Assembly: GCA_963580455.1 (NCBI GenBank) | Contig: OY756972.1 | Span: forward strand, 821,001-885,000 | Length of the DNA stretch: 64,000 bases | Source: Euonymus europaeus | Lineage: Eukaryota > Streptophyta > Magnoliopsida > Celastrales > Celastraceae | Direction: 5' to 3' | Shown: one piece after another, positions 23,596 to 35,700 of the stretch | How positions within the stretch are numbered: the stretch's first letter is position 1 | Layout: each line of letters begins with the position of its first letter | The notes under the pieces: model-generated | What the model was told of the DNA's origin: nothing | Databases searched by the model: none | Seen by the model: the letters and a program-made list of their open reading frames with translations, nothing else | Translations under genes and position numbers: made by a program

Positions 23596-25496
23596 CACTA
23601 CATTTTGAGCTCTACAATCTTGGGTTTTCGTTTTTCGATTTCAGAACTCGTGGCTAGTAGGTCTCGTTTCATCTAGTTAGCTGCAAAATGTGGTTTCTTT
23701 ACGTAAACAGTTTTATGAATATCCGTTGACTCCGAGTTCAATTCGGTGATTTTTAGCTTGATTTCAAACTACTTTTCGAGCTCTACAATCTTGGTGTTTC
23801 GGATTTTGATTTCAGAACTCGGGGCTAGTAGGTCTCATTTCACCTAGTTAGCCGCGAAATGTGGTTTCTTTACGTAAACGGTTTTATGAATATCCGTTGA
23901 CTCCGAGTTCTAAATTCGGTGATTTTTAGCTTGATTTCACACTACTTTTCGAGCTCTACAATCCTGGGTTTTCGGTTTTCGATTTCAGAACTCGTGGCTA
24001 GTAGGTCTCGTTTCATCTAGTTAGCCGCAAAATGTGGTTTCTTTACGTAAACAGTTTTATGAATATCCGTTGACTCCGAGTTCTGAATTCCGTGATTTTT
24101 AGTTTGATTTCACACTACTTTTGGAGCTCTACAATCTTGGTGTTTCGGATTTTGATTTCAGAACTCGTGGCTAGTAGGTCTCATTTCACCTAGTTAGCCG
24201 CGAAATGTGGTTTCTTTACGTAAACGGTTTTATGAATATCCGTTGACTCCGAGTTCTGAAGTCGGTGATTTTTAGCTTGATTTCACACTACTTTTCGAGC
24301 TCTACAATCCTGGCATTTCGGATTTTGATTTCAGAACTCGTGGCTAGTAGGTCTCGATTCACCTATTTAGCCGCGAAATGTGGTTTCTTTACGTAAACGG
24401 TTTTGTGAATATCCGTTGACTCCGAGTTCTGAATTCGGTGATTTTTTGCTTGATTACACACTACTTTTCGAGCTCTAAAATCCTGGAATTTCGGATTTTG
24501 ATTTCAGAACTCGTGGCTAGTAGGTCTCGTTTCACCTAGTTAGCCGCGAAATGTGCTTTCTTTACGTAAACGGTTTTATGAATATCCGTTGACTCCGAGT
24601 TCTGAATTCGGTGATTTTTAGCTTGATTTCACACTACTTTTCGAGCTCTACAATCCTGGAATTTCGGATTTTGATTTCAGAACTCGTGGCTAGTAGGTCT
24701 CGATTCACCTATTTTGCCGCGAAATGTGGTTTCTTTACGTAAACGGTTTTTTGAATATCCGTTGACTCCGAGTTCTGAATTCGGTGATTTTTATCTTGAT
24801 TTCACACTACTTTTCAAGTTCTACAATCCAGGTGTTTCGGATTTTGATTTCAGAACTCGTGGCTAGTAGGTCTCGTTTCACCTAGTTAGCCGCGAAATGT
24901 GGTTTCTTTACGTAAACGGTTTTATGAATATCCGTTGACTCCGAGTTCTGAATTCGGTGATTTTCAGCTTGATTTCACACTACTTTTCGAGCTCTACAAT
25001 CCTGGGTTTTCGGTTTTCGATTTCAGAACTCGTGGCTAGTAGGTCTCGATTCACCTATTTAGCCGCGAAATGTGGTTTCTTTACTTAAACAGTTTTATGA
25101 ATATCCGTTGACTCCGAGTTCTGAATTCGGTGATTTTTAGCTTGATTTCACACTACTTTTCAAGTTCTACAATCCTGGTTTTTCGGATTTTGATTTCAGA
25201 ACTCGTGGCTAGTAGGTCTCGTTTCACCTAGTTAGCCGCGAAATGTGTTTTCTTTACGTAAACGGTTTTATGAATATCCGTTGACTCCGAGTTCTGAATT
25301 CGGTGATTTTTAGCTTGATTTCACACTACTTTTCAAGTTCTACAATCTTGGAGTTTCGGATTTTGATTTCAGAACTCGTGGCTAGTAGGTCTCGTTTCAC
25401 CTTGTTAGCCGCGAAATGTGGTTTCTTTACGTAAACGGTTTTATGAATATCCGTTGACTCCGAGTTCTGAATTCGGTGATTTTTAGCTTGATTTCA
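23596..25496 (+). repeat. 11-monomer higher-order repeat, copy 1 (1,901 bp)
   Basis: This is the first unit of the clearest HOR. It carries the series m1 to m11 described for the copy at 25497 but is 2 bp short: GAGTTCAATTCGG near 23,736 lacks TG. It also has private variants: ACATTTTGAG at the start of m1, GGGGCTAG in m2, and TTTTTATCTTG in m7. Confidence 0.92.
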
Positions 25497-27399
25497 CACT
25501 ACTTTTCGAGCTCTACAATCTTGGGTTTTCGGTTTTCGATTTCAGAACTCGTGGCTAGTAGGTCTCGTTTCATCTAGTTAGCTGCAAAATGTGGTTTCTT
25601 TACGTAAACAGTTTTATGAATATCCGTTGACTCCGAGTTCTGAATTCGGTGATTTTTAGCTTGATTTCAAACTACTTTTCGAGCTCTACAATCTTGGTGT
25701 TTCGGATTTTGATTTCAGAACTCGTGGCTAGTAGGTCTCGTTTCACCTAGTTAGCCGCGAAATGTGGTTTCTTTACGTAAACGGTTTTATGAATATCCGT
25801 TGACTCCGAGTTCTAAATTCGGTGATTTTTAGCTTGATTTCACACTACTTTTCGAGCTCTACAATCCTGGGTTTTCGGTTTTCGATTTCAGAACTCGTGG
25901 CTAGTAGGTCTCGTTTCATCTAGTTAGCCGCAAAATGTGGTTTCTTTACGTAAACAGTTTTATGAATATCCGTTGACTCCGAGTTCTGAATTCCGTGATT
26001 TTTAGTTTGATTTCACACTACTTTTGGAGCTCTACAATCTTGGTGTTTCGGATTTTGATTTCAGAACTCGTGGCTAGTAGGTCTCATTTCACCTAGTTAG
26101 CCGCGAAATGTGGTTTCTTTACGTAAACGGTTTTATGAATATCCGTTGACTCCGAGTTCTGAAGTCGGTGATTTTTAGCTTGATTTCACACTACTTTTCG
26201 AGCTCTACAATCCTGGCATTTCGGATTTTGATTTCAGAACTCGTGGCTAGTAGGTCTCGATTCACCTATTTAGCCGCGAAATGTGGTTTCTTTACGTAAA
26301 CGGTTTTGTGAATATCCGTTGACTCCGAGTTCTGAATTCGGTGATTTTTTGCTTGATTACACACTACTTTTCGAGCTCTAAAATCCTGGAATTTCGGATT
26401 TTGATTTCAGAACTCGTGGCTAGTAGGTCTCGTTTCACCTAGTTAGCCGCGAAATGTGCTTTCTTTACGTAAACGGTTTTATGAATATCCGTTAACTCCG
26501 AGTTCTGAATTCGGTGATTTTTAGCTTGATTTCACACTACTTTTCGAGCTCTACAATCCTGGAATTTCGGATTTTGATTTCAGAACTCGTGGCTAGTAGG
26601 TCTCGATTCACCTATTTTGCCGCGAAATGTGGTTTCTTTACGTAAACGGTTTTTTGAATATCCGTTGACTCCGAGTTCTGAATTCGGTGATTTTTAGCTT
26701 GATTTCACACTACTTTTCAAGTTCTACAATCCAGGTGTTTCGGATTTTGATTTCAGAACTCGTGGCTAGTAGGTCTCGTTTCACCTAGTTAGCCGCGAAA
26801 TGTGGTTTCTTTACGTAAACGGTTTTATGAATATCCGTTGACTCCGAGTTCTGAATTCGGTGATTTTCAGCTTGATTTCACACTACTTTTCGAGCTCTAC
26901 AATCCTGGGTTTTCGGTTTTCGATTTCAGAACTCGTGGCTAGTAGGTCTCGATTCACCTATTTAGCCGCGAAATGTGGTTTCTTTACTTAAACAGTTTTA
27001 TGAATATCCGTTGACTCCGAGTTCTGAATTCGGTGATTTTTAGCTTGATTTCACACTACTTTTCAAGTTCTACAATCCTGGTTTTTCGGATTTTGATTTC
27101 AGAACTCGTGGCTAGTAGGTCTCGTTTCACCTAGTTAGCCGCGAAATGTGTTTTCTTTACGTAAACGGTTTTATGAATATCCGTTGACTCCGAGTTCTGA
27201 ATTCGGTGATTTTTAGCTTGATTTCACACTACTTTTCAAGTTCTACAATCTTGGAGTTTCGGATTTTGATTTCAGAACTCGTGGCTAGTAGGTCTCGTTT
27301 CACCTTGTTAGCCGCGAAATGTGGTTTCTTTACGTAAACGGTTTTATGAATATCCGTTGACTCCGAGTTCTGAATTCGGTGATTTTTAGCTTGATTTCA
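25497..27399 (+). repeat. 11-monomer higher-order repeat, copy 2 (1,903 bp, reference unit)
   Basis: There are eleven 173-bp monomers. m1 (25497): TAGCTGCAAAATG, AAACAG. m2 (25670): TTTCAAACTAC start, TTCTAAATTC. m3 (25843): GCCGCAAAATG, GAATTCCGTG. m4 (26016): TTTTGGAGC, CTCATTTCACC, GAAGTCGG. m5 (26189): ATTCACCTATTT, TTTTGTGAA, TTGCTTGATTA. m6 (26362): CTAAAATCC, ATGTGCTTTC. m7 (26535): TATTTTGCCGCG, GGTTTTTTG. m8 (26708): TTTCAAGTTC, ATCCAGG, TTTTCAGCTTG. m9 (26881): TTACTTAAACAG. m10 (27054): CTGGTTTTTCGG, ATGTGTTTTC. m11 (27227): CTTGGAGTTTC, CACCTTGTTAG. 1,903 is exactly 11 x 173. Confidence 0.95.
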
Positions 27400-29129
27400 C
27401 ACTACTTTTCGAGCTCTACAATCTTGGGTTTTCGGTTTTCGATTTCAGAACTCGTGGCTAGTAGGTCTCGTTTCATCTAGTTAGCTGCAAAATGTGGTTT
27501 CTTTACGTAAACAGTTTTATGAATATCCGTTGACTCCGAGTTCTGAATTCGGTGATTTTTAGCTTGATTTCAAACTACTTTTCGAGCTCTACAATCTTGG
27601 TGTTTCGGATTTTGATTTCAGAACTCGTGGCTAGTAGGTCTCGTTTCACCTAGTTAGCCGCGAAATGTGGTTTCTTTACGTAAACGGTTTTATGAATATC
27701 CGTTGACTCCGAGTTCTAAATTCGGTGATTTTTAGCTTGATTTCACACTACTTTTCGAGCTCTACAATCCTGGGTTTTCGGTTTTCGATTTCAGAACTCG
27801 TGGCTAGTAGGTCTCGTTTCATCTAGTTAGCCGCAAAATGTGGTTTCTTTACGTAAACAGTTTTATGAATATCCGTTGACTCCGAGTTCTGAATTCCGTG
27901 ATTTTTAGTTTGATTTCACACTACTTTTGGAGCTCTACAATCTTGGTGTTTCGGATTTTGATTTCAGAACTCGTGGCTAGTAGGTCTCATTTCACCTAGT
28001 TAGCCGCGAAATGTGGTTTCTTTACGTAAACGGTTTTATGAATATCCGTTGACTCCGAGTTCTGAAGTCGGTGATTTTTAGCCTGATTTCACACTACTTT
28101 TCGAGCTCTACAATCCTGGCATTTCGGATTTTGATTTCAGAACTCGTGGCTAGTAGGTCTCGATTCACCTATTTAGCCGCGAAATGTGGTTTCTTTACGT
28201 AAACGGTTTTGTGAATATCCTTTGACTCCGAGTTCTGAATTCGGTGATTTTTTGCTTGATTACACACTACTTTTCGAGCTCTAAAATCCTGGAATTTCGG
28301 ATTTTGATTTCAGAACTCGTGGCTAGTAGGTCTCGTTTCACCTAGTTAGCCGCGAAATGTGCTTTCTTTACGTAAACGGTTTTATGAATATCCGTTGACT
28401 CCGAGTTCTGAATTCGGTGATTTTTAGCTTGATTTCACACTACTTTTCGAGCTCTACAATCCTGGAATTTCGGATTTTGATTTCAGAACTCGTGGCTAGT
28501 AGGTCTCGATTCACCTATTTTGCCGCGAAATGTGGTTTCTTTACGTAAACGGTTTTTTGAATATCCGTTGACTCCGAGTTCTGAATTCGGTGATTTTTAG
28601 CTTGATTTCACACTACTTTTCAAGTTCTACAATCCAGGTGTTTCGGATTTTGATTTCAGAACTCGTGGCTAGTAGCTCTCGTTTCACCTAGTTAGCCGCG
28701 AAATGTGGTTTCTTTACGTAAACGGTTTTATGAATATCCGTTGACTCCGAGTTCTGAATTCGGTGATTTTTAGCTTGATTTCACACTACTTTTCAAGTTC
28801 TACAATCCTGGTTTTTCGGATTTTGATTTCAGAACTCGTGGCTAGTAGGTCTCGTTTCACCTAGTTAGCCGCGAAATGTGTTTTCTTTACGTAAACGGTT
28901 TTATGAATATCCGTTGACTCCGAGTTCTGAATTCGGTGATTTTTAGCTTGATTTCACACTACTTTTCAAGTTCTACAATCTTGGAGTTTCGGATTTTGAT
29001 TTCAGAACTCGTGGCTAGTAGGTCTCGTTTCACCTTGTTAGCCGCGAAATGTGGTTTCTTTACGTAAACGGTTTTATGAATATCCGTTGACTCCGAGTTC
29101 TGAATTCGGTGATTTTTAGCTTGATTTCA
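27400..29129 (+). repeat. Higher-order repeat, copy 3 (1,730 bp; monomer m9 missing)
   Basis: It has m1-m8 followed directly by m10 and m11, so 10 monomers and exactly 1,730 bp. The TTACTTAAACAG monomer is precisely absent, as expected from unequal exchange in register. It shares TTAGCCTGATTT (m4 end) and GTAGCTCTCG (m8) with copy 5 only. Confidence 0.93.
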
Positions 29130-31032
29130 CACTACTTTTCGAGCTCTACAATCTTGGGTTTTCGGTTTTCGATTTCAGAACTCGTGGCTAGTAGGTCTCG
29201 TTTCATCTAGTTAGCTGCAAAATGTGGTTTCTTTACGTAAACAGTTTTATGAATATCCGTTGACTCCGAGTTCTGAATTCGGTGATTTTTAGCTTGATTT
29301 CAAACTACTTTTCGAGCTCTACAATCTTGGTGTTTCGGATTTTGATTTCAGAACTCGTGGCTAGTAGGTCTCGTTTCACCTAGTTAGCCGCGAAATGTGG
29401 TTTCTTTACGTAAACGGTTTTATGAATATCCGTTGACTCCGAGTTCTAAATTCGGTGATTTTTAGCTTGATTTCACACTACTTTTCGAGCTCTACAATCC
29501 TGGGTTTTCGGTTTTCGATTTCAGAACTCGTGGCTAGTAGGTCTCGTTTCATCTAGTTAGCCGCAAAATGTGGTTTCTTTACGTAAACAGTTTTATGAAT
29601 ATCCGTTGACTCCGAGTTCTGAATTCCGTGATTTTTAGTTTGATTTCACACTACTTTTGGAGCTCTACAATCTTGGTGTTTCGGATTTTGATTTCAGAAC
29701 TCGTGGCTAGTAGGTCTCATTTCACCTAGTTAGCCGCGAAATGTGGTTTCTTTACGTAAACGGTTTTATGAATATCCGTTGACTCCGAGTTCTGAAGTCG
29801 GTGATTTTTAGCTTGATTTCACACTACTTTTCGAGCTCTACAATCCTGGCATTTCGGATTTTGATTTCAGAACTCGTGGCTAGTAGGTCTCGATTCACCT
29901 ATTTAGCCGCGAAATGTGGTTTCTTTACGTAAACGGTTTTGTGAATATCCGTTGACTCCGAGTTCTGAATTCGGTGATTTTTTGCTTGATTACACACTAC
30001 TTTTCGAGCTCTAAAATCCTGGAATTTCGGATTTTGATTTCAGAACTCGTGGCTAGTAGGTCTCGTTTCACCTAGTTAGCCGCGAAATGTGCTTTCTTTA
30101 CGTAAACGGTTTTATGAATATCCGTTGACTCCGAGTTCTGAATTCGGTGATTTTTAGCTTGATTTCACACTACTTTTCGAGCTCTACAATCCTGGAATTT
30201 CGGATTTTGATTTCAGAACTCGTGGCTAGTAGGTCTCGATTCACCTATTTTGCCGCGAAATGTGGTTTCTTTACGTAAACGGTTTTTTCAATATCCGTTG
30301 ACTCCGAGTTCTGAATTCGGTGATTTTTAGCTTGATTTCACACTACTTTTCAAGTTCTACAATCCAGGTGTTTCGGATTTTGATTTCAGAACTCGTGGCT
30401 AGTAGGTCTCGTTTCACCTAGTTAGCCGCGAAATGTGGTTTCTTTACGTAAACGGTTTTATGAATATCCGTTGACTCCGAGTTCTGAATTCGGTGATTTT
30501 CAGCTTGATTTCACACTACTTTTCGAGCTCTACAATCCTGGGTTTTCGGTTTTCGATTTCAGAACTCGTGGCTAGTAGGTCTCGATTCACCTATTTAGCC
30601 GCGAAATGTGGTTTCTTTACTTAAACAGTTTTATGAATATCCGTTGACTCCGAGTTCTGAATTCGGTGATTTTTAGCTTGATTTCACACTACTTTTCAAG
30701 TTCTACAATCCTGGTTTTTCGGATTTTGATTTCAGAACTCGTGGCTAGTAGGTCTCGTTTCACCTAGTTAGCCGCGAAATGTGTTTTCTTTACGTAAACG
30801 GTTTTATGAATATCCGTTGACTCCGAGTTCTGAATTCGGTGATTTTTAGCTTGATTTCACACTACTTTTCAAGTTCTACAATCTTGGAGTTTCGGATTTT
30901 GATTTCAGAACTCGTGGCTAGTAGGTCTCGTTTCACCTTGTTAGCCGCGAAATGTGGTTTCTTTACGTAAACGGTTTTATGAATATCCGTTGACTCCGAG
31001 TTCTGAATTCGGTGATTTTTAGCTTGATTTCA
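29130..31032 (+). repeat. Higher-order repeat, copy 4 (1,903 bp)
   Basis: It has the full m1-m11 series. Like copies 1 and 2 it has TTTTCAGCTTG at the end of m8 and GTAGGTCTCG in m8. A private change near 30,289 (TTTTTTCAATATCC) marks its m7. Confidence 0.95.
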
Positions 31033-32762
31033 CACTACTTTTCGAGCTCTACAATCTTGGGTTTTCGGTTTTCGATTTCAGAACTCGTGGCTAGTAGGTC
31101 TCGTTTCATCTAGTTAGCTGCAAAATGTGGTTTCTTTACGTAAACAGTTTTATGAATATCCGTTGACTCCGAGTTCTGAATTCGGTGATTTTTAGCTTGA
31201 TTTCAAACTACTTTTCGAGCTCTACAATCTTGGTGTTTCGGATTTTGATTTCAGAACTCGTGGCTAGTAGGTCTCGTTTCACCTAGTTAGCCGCGAAATG
31301 TGGTTTCTTTACGTAAACGGTTTTATGAATATCCGTTGACTCCGAGTTCTAAATTCGGTGATTTTTAGCTTGATTTCACACTACTTTTCGAGCTCTACAA
31401 TCCTGGGTTTTCGGTTTTCGATTTCAGAACTCGTGGCTAGTAGGTCTCGTTTCATCTAGTTAGCCGCAAAATGTGGTTTCTTTACGTAAACAGTTTTATG
31501 AATATCCGTTGACTCCGAGTTCTGAATTCCGTGATTTTTAGTTTGATTTCACACTACTTTTGGAGCTCTACAATCTTGGTGTTTCGGATTTTGATTTCAG
31601 AACTCGTGGCTAGTAGGTCTCATTTCACCTAGTTAGCCGCGAAATGTGGTTTCTTTACGTAAACGGTTTTATGAATATCCGTTGACTCCGAGTTCTGAAG
31701 TCGGTGATTTTTAGCCTGATTTCACACTACTTTTCGAGCTCTACAATCCTGGCATTTCGGATTTTGATTTCAGAACTCGTGGCTAGTAGGTCTCGATTCA
31801 CCTATTTAGCCGCGAAATGTGGTTTCTTTACGTAAACGGTTTTGTGAATATCCGTTGACTCCGAGTTCTGAATTCGGTGATTTTTTGCTTGATTACACAC
31901 TACTTTTCGAGCTCTAAAATCCTGGAATTTCGGATTTTGATTTCAGAACTCGTGGCTAGTAGGTCTCGTTTCACCTAGTTAGCCGCGAAATGTGCTTTCT
32001 TTACGTAAACGGTTTTATGAATATCCGTTGACTCCGAGTTCTGAATTCGGTGATTTTTAGCTTGATTTCACACTACTTTTCGAGCTCTACAATCCTGGAA
32101 TTTCGGATTTTGATTTCAGAACTCGTGGCTAGTAGGTCTCGATTCACCTATTTTGCCGCGAAATGTGGTTTCTTTACGTAAACGGTTTTTTGAATATCCG
32201 TTGACTCCGAGTTCTGAATTCGGTGATTTTTAGCTTGATTTCACACTACTTTTCAAGTTCTACAATCCAGGTGTTTCGGATTTTGATTTCAGAACTCGTG
32301 GCTAGTAGCTCTCGTTTCACCTAGTTAGCCGCGAAATGTGGTTTCTTTACGTAAACGGTTTTATGAATATCCGTTGACTCCGAGTTCTGAATTCGGTGAT
32401 TTTTAGCTTGATTTCACACTACTTTTCGAGCTCTACAATCCTGGGTTTTCGGTTTTCGATTTCAGAACTCGTGGCTAGTAGGTCTCGATTCACCTATTTA
32501 GCCGCGAAATGTGGTTTCTTTACTTAAACAGTTTTATGAATATCCGTTGACTCCGAGTTCTGAATTCGGTGATTTTTAGCTTGATTTCACACTACTTTTC
32601 AAGTTCTACAATCCTGGTTTTTCGGATTTTGATTTCAGAACTCGTGGCTAGTAGGTCTCGTTTCACCTAGTTAGCCGCGAAATGTGTTTTCTTTACGTAA
32701 ACGGTTTTATGAATATCCGTTGACTCCGAGTTCTGAATTCGGTGATTTTTAGCTTGATTTCA
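31033..32762 (+). repeat. Higher-order repeat, copy 5 (m1-m10, array edge)
   Basis: It has m1 to m10 including m9, then stops: the monomer at 32763 begins with CTGGGTTTTCGG and TTTTCCATTTC rather than m11. It shares GTAGCTCTCG and TTAGCCTGATTT with copy 3. This is the right edge of the 11-monomer HOR block. Confidence 0.92.
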
Positions 32763-35700
32763 CACTACTTTTCGAGCTCTACAATCCTGGGTTTTCGGTT
32801 TTCCATTTCAGAACTCGTGGATAGTAGGTCTCGTTTCATCTAGTTAGCCGCAAAATGTGGTTTCTTTACGTAAACAATTTTATGAATATCCGTTGACTCC
32901 GAGTTCTGAATTCGGTGATTTTTAGCTTGATTTTATACTACGTTTTGAGCTCTACGATCCTGGCGTTTCGGATTTTGATTTCAGAACTCGTGGCTAGTTG
33001 GTCTCGTTTCACCTAGTTAGACGCAAAATGTGGTTTCTTTACGTAAACAGTTTTATGAATATCCGTTGACTCCGAGTTCTGAATTCGGTGATTTTTAACT
33101 TGATTTCACACTACTTTTCGAGCTCTACAATCCTGGGTTTTCGGTTTTTGATTTCAGAACTCGTGGCTAGTAGGTCTCGTTTCATCTAGTTAGCCGCAAA
33201 ATGTGGTTTCTTTACGTAAACAGTTTTATGAATATCCGTTGACTCCGAGTTCTGAATTCGGTGATTTTTAGCTTGATTTCACACTACTTTTCGAGCTCTA
33301 CAATCTTGGTGTTTCGGATTTTGATTTCAGAACTCGTGGCTAGTAGGTCTCGTTTCACCTAGTTAGCCGCGAAATGTGGTTTCTTTTTGTAAACGGTTTT
33401 ATGAATATCCGTTGACTCCGAGTTCTGAATTCGGTGATTTTTAGCTTGATTTCACACTACTTTTCGAGCTCTACAATCCTGGAATTTCGGATTTTGATTT
33501 CAGAACTCGTGGCTAGTAGGTCTCGATTCACCTATTTAGCCGCGAAATGTGGTTTCTTTACGTAAACGGTTTTGTGAATATCCGTTGACTCCGAGTTCTG
33601 AATTCGGTGATTTTTTGCTTGATTACACACTACTTTTCGAGCTCTACAATCCTAGCATTTCGGATTTTGATTTCAGAACTCGTGGCTAGTAGGTCTCGTT
33701 TCACCTAGTTAGCCGCGAAATGTGCTTTCTTTACGTAAACGGTTTTATGAATATCCGTTGACTCCGAGTTCTGAATTCGGTGATTTTTAGCTTGATTTCA
33801 CACTACTTTTCGAGCTCTACAATCCTGGTATTTCGGATTTTGATTTCAGAACTCGTGGCTAGTAGGTCTCGATTCACCTATTTAGCCGCAAAATGTGGTT
33901 TCTTTACTTAAACAGTTTTATGAATATCCGTTGACTCCGAGTTCTGAATTCGGTGATTTTTAGCTTGATTTCACACTACTTTTCAAGTTCTACAATCCTG
34001 GTGTTTCGGTGGCTAGTAGGTCTCGTTTCACCTAGTTAGCCGCGAAATGTGTTTTCTTTACGTAAACGGTTTTATGAATATCCGTTGACTCCGAGTTCTG
34101 AATTCGGTGATTTTTAGCTTGATTTCACACTACTTTTCGAGCTCTACAATCCTGGGTTTTCGGTTTTCCATTTCAGAACTCGTGGCTAGTAGGTCTCGTT
34201 TCATCTAGTTAGCCGCAAAATGTGGTTTCTTTACGTAAACAGTTTTATGAATATCCGTTGACTCCGAGTTCTGAATTCGGTGATTTTTAGCTTGATTTCA
34301 CACTACTTTTCGAGCTCTACAATCTTGGTGTTTCGGATTTTGATGTCAGAACTCGTGGCTAGTTGGTCTCGTTTCACCTAGTTAGCCGCGAAATGTGGTT
34401 TCTTTACGTAAACGGTTTTATGAATATCCGTTGACTCCGAGTTCTGAATTCGGTGATTTTTAGCTTGATTTCACACTACTTTTCGAGCTCTACAATCCTG
34501 GCATTTCGGATTTTGATTTCAGAAGTCGTGGCTAGTAGGTCTCGATTCACCTATTTAGCCGCGAAATGTGGTTTCTTTACGTAAACGGTTTTGTGAATAT
34601 CCGTTGACTCCGAGTTCTGAATTCGGTGATTTTTTGCTTGATTACACACTACTTTTCGAGCTCTACAATCCTACTGTTTTGGATTTTGATTTCAGAACTC
34701 GTGGCTAGTAGGTCTCGTTTCACCTAGTTAGCCGCGAAATTTGGTTTCTTTACGTAAACGGTTTTATGAATATCCTTTGACTCCGAGTTCTGAATTCGGT
34801 GATTTTTAGCTTGATTTCACACTACTTTTCGAGCTCTACAATCCTGGCATTTCGGATTTTGATTTCAGAACTCGTCGCTAGTAGGTCTCGATTCACGTAT
34901 TTAGCCGCGAAATGTGGTTTCTTTACGTAAACGGTTTTATGAATATCTGTTGACTCCGAGTTCTGAATTCGGTGATTTTTTGCTTGATTACACACTACTT
35001 TTCCAGCTCTACAATCCTAGCGTTTTGGATTTTGATTTCAGAACTCGTGGCTAGTAAGTCGCGTTTCACCTAGTTAGCCGTGAAATGTGGTTTCTTTACG
35101 TAAACGGTTTTATGAATATCCTTTGACTCCGAGTTCTGAATTCGGTGATTTTTAGTTTGATTTCACACTACTTTTCGAGCTCTACAATCCTGGAATTTCG
35201 GATTTTGATTTTAGAACTCGTGGCTAGTAGGTCTCGATTCACCTATTTAGCCGCGAAATGTGGTTTCTTTACGTAAACGGTTTTATGAATATTTGTTGAC
35301 TCCGAGTTCTGCATTCGGTGATTTTTTGCTTGATTACACACTACTTTTCGAGCTCTACAATCCTGGCATTTCGGATTTTGATTTCCGAACTCGTCGCTAG
35401 TAGGTCTCGATTCACGTATTTTGCCGCGAAATGTGGTTTCTTTACGTAAACGGTTTTATGAATATCTATTGACTCCGAGTTCTGAATTCGGTGATTTTTT
35501 GCTTGATTACACACTACTTTTCGAGCTCTACAATCCTAGCGTTTCGAATTTTGATTTCAGAACTCGTGGCTAGTAAGTCTCGTTTCACCTAGTTAGCCGC
35601 GAAATGTGGTTTCTTTACGTAAACGGTTTTATGAATATCCGTTGACTCCGAGTTCTGAATTCGGTGATTTTTAACTTGATTTCACACTTCTTTTCGAGCT

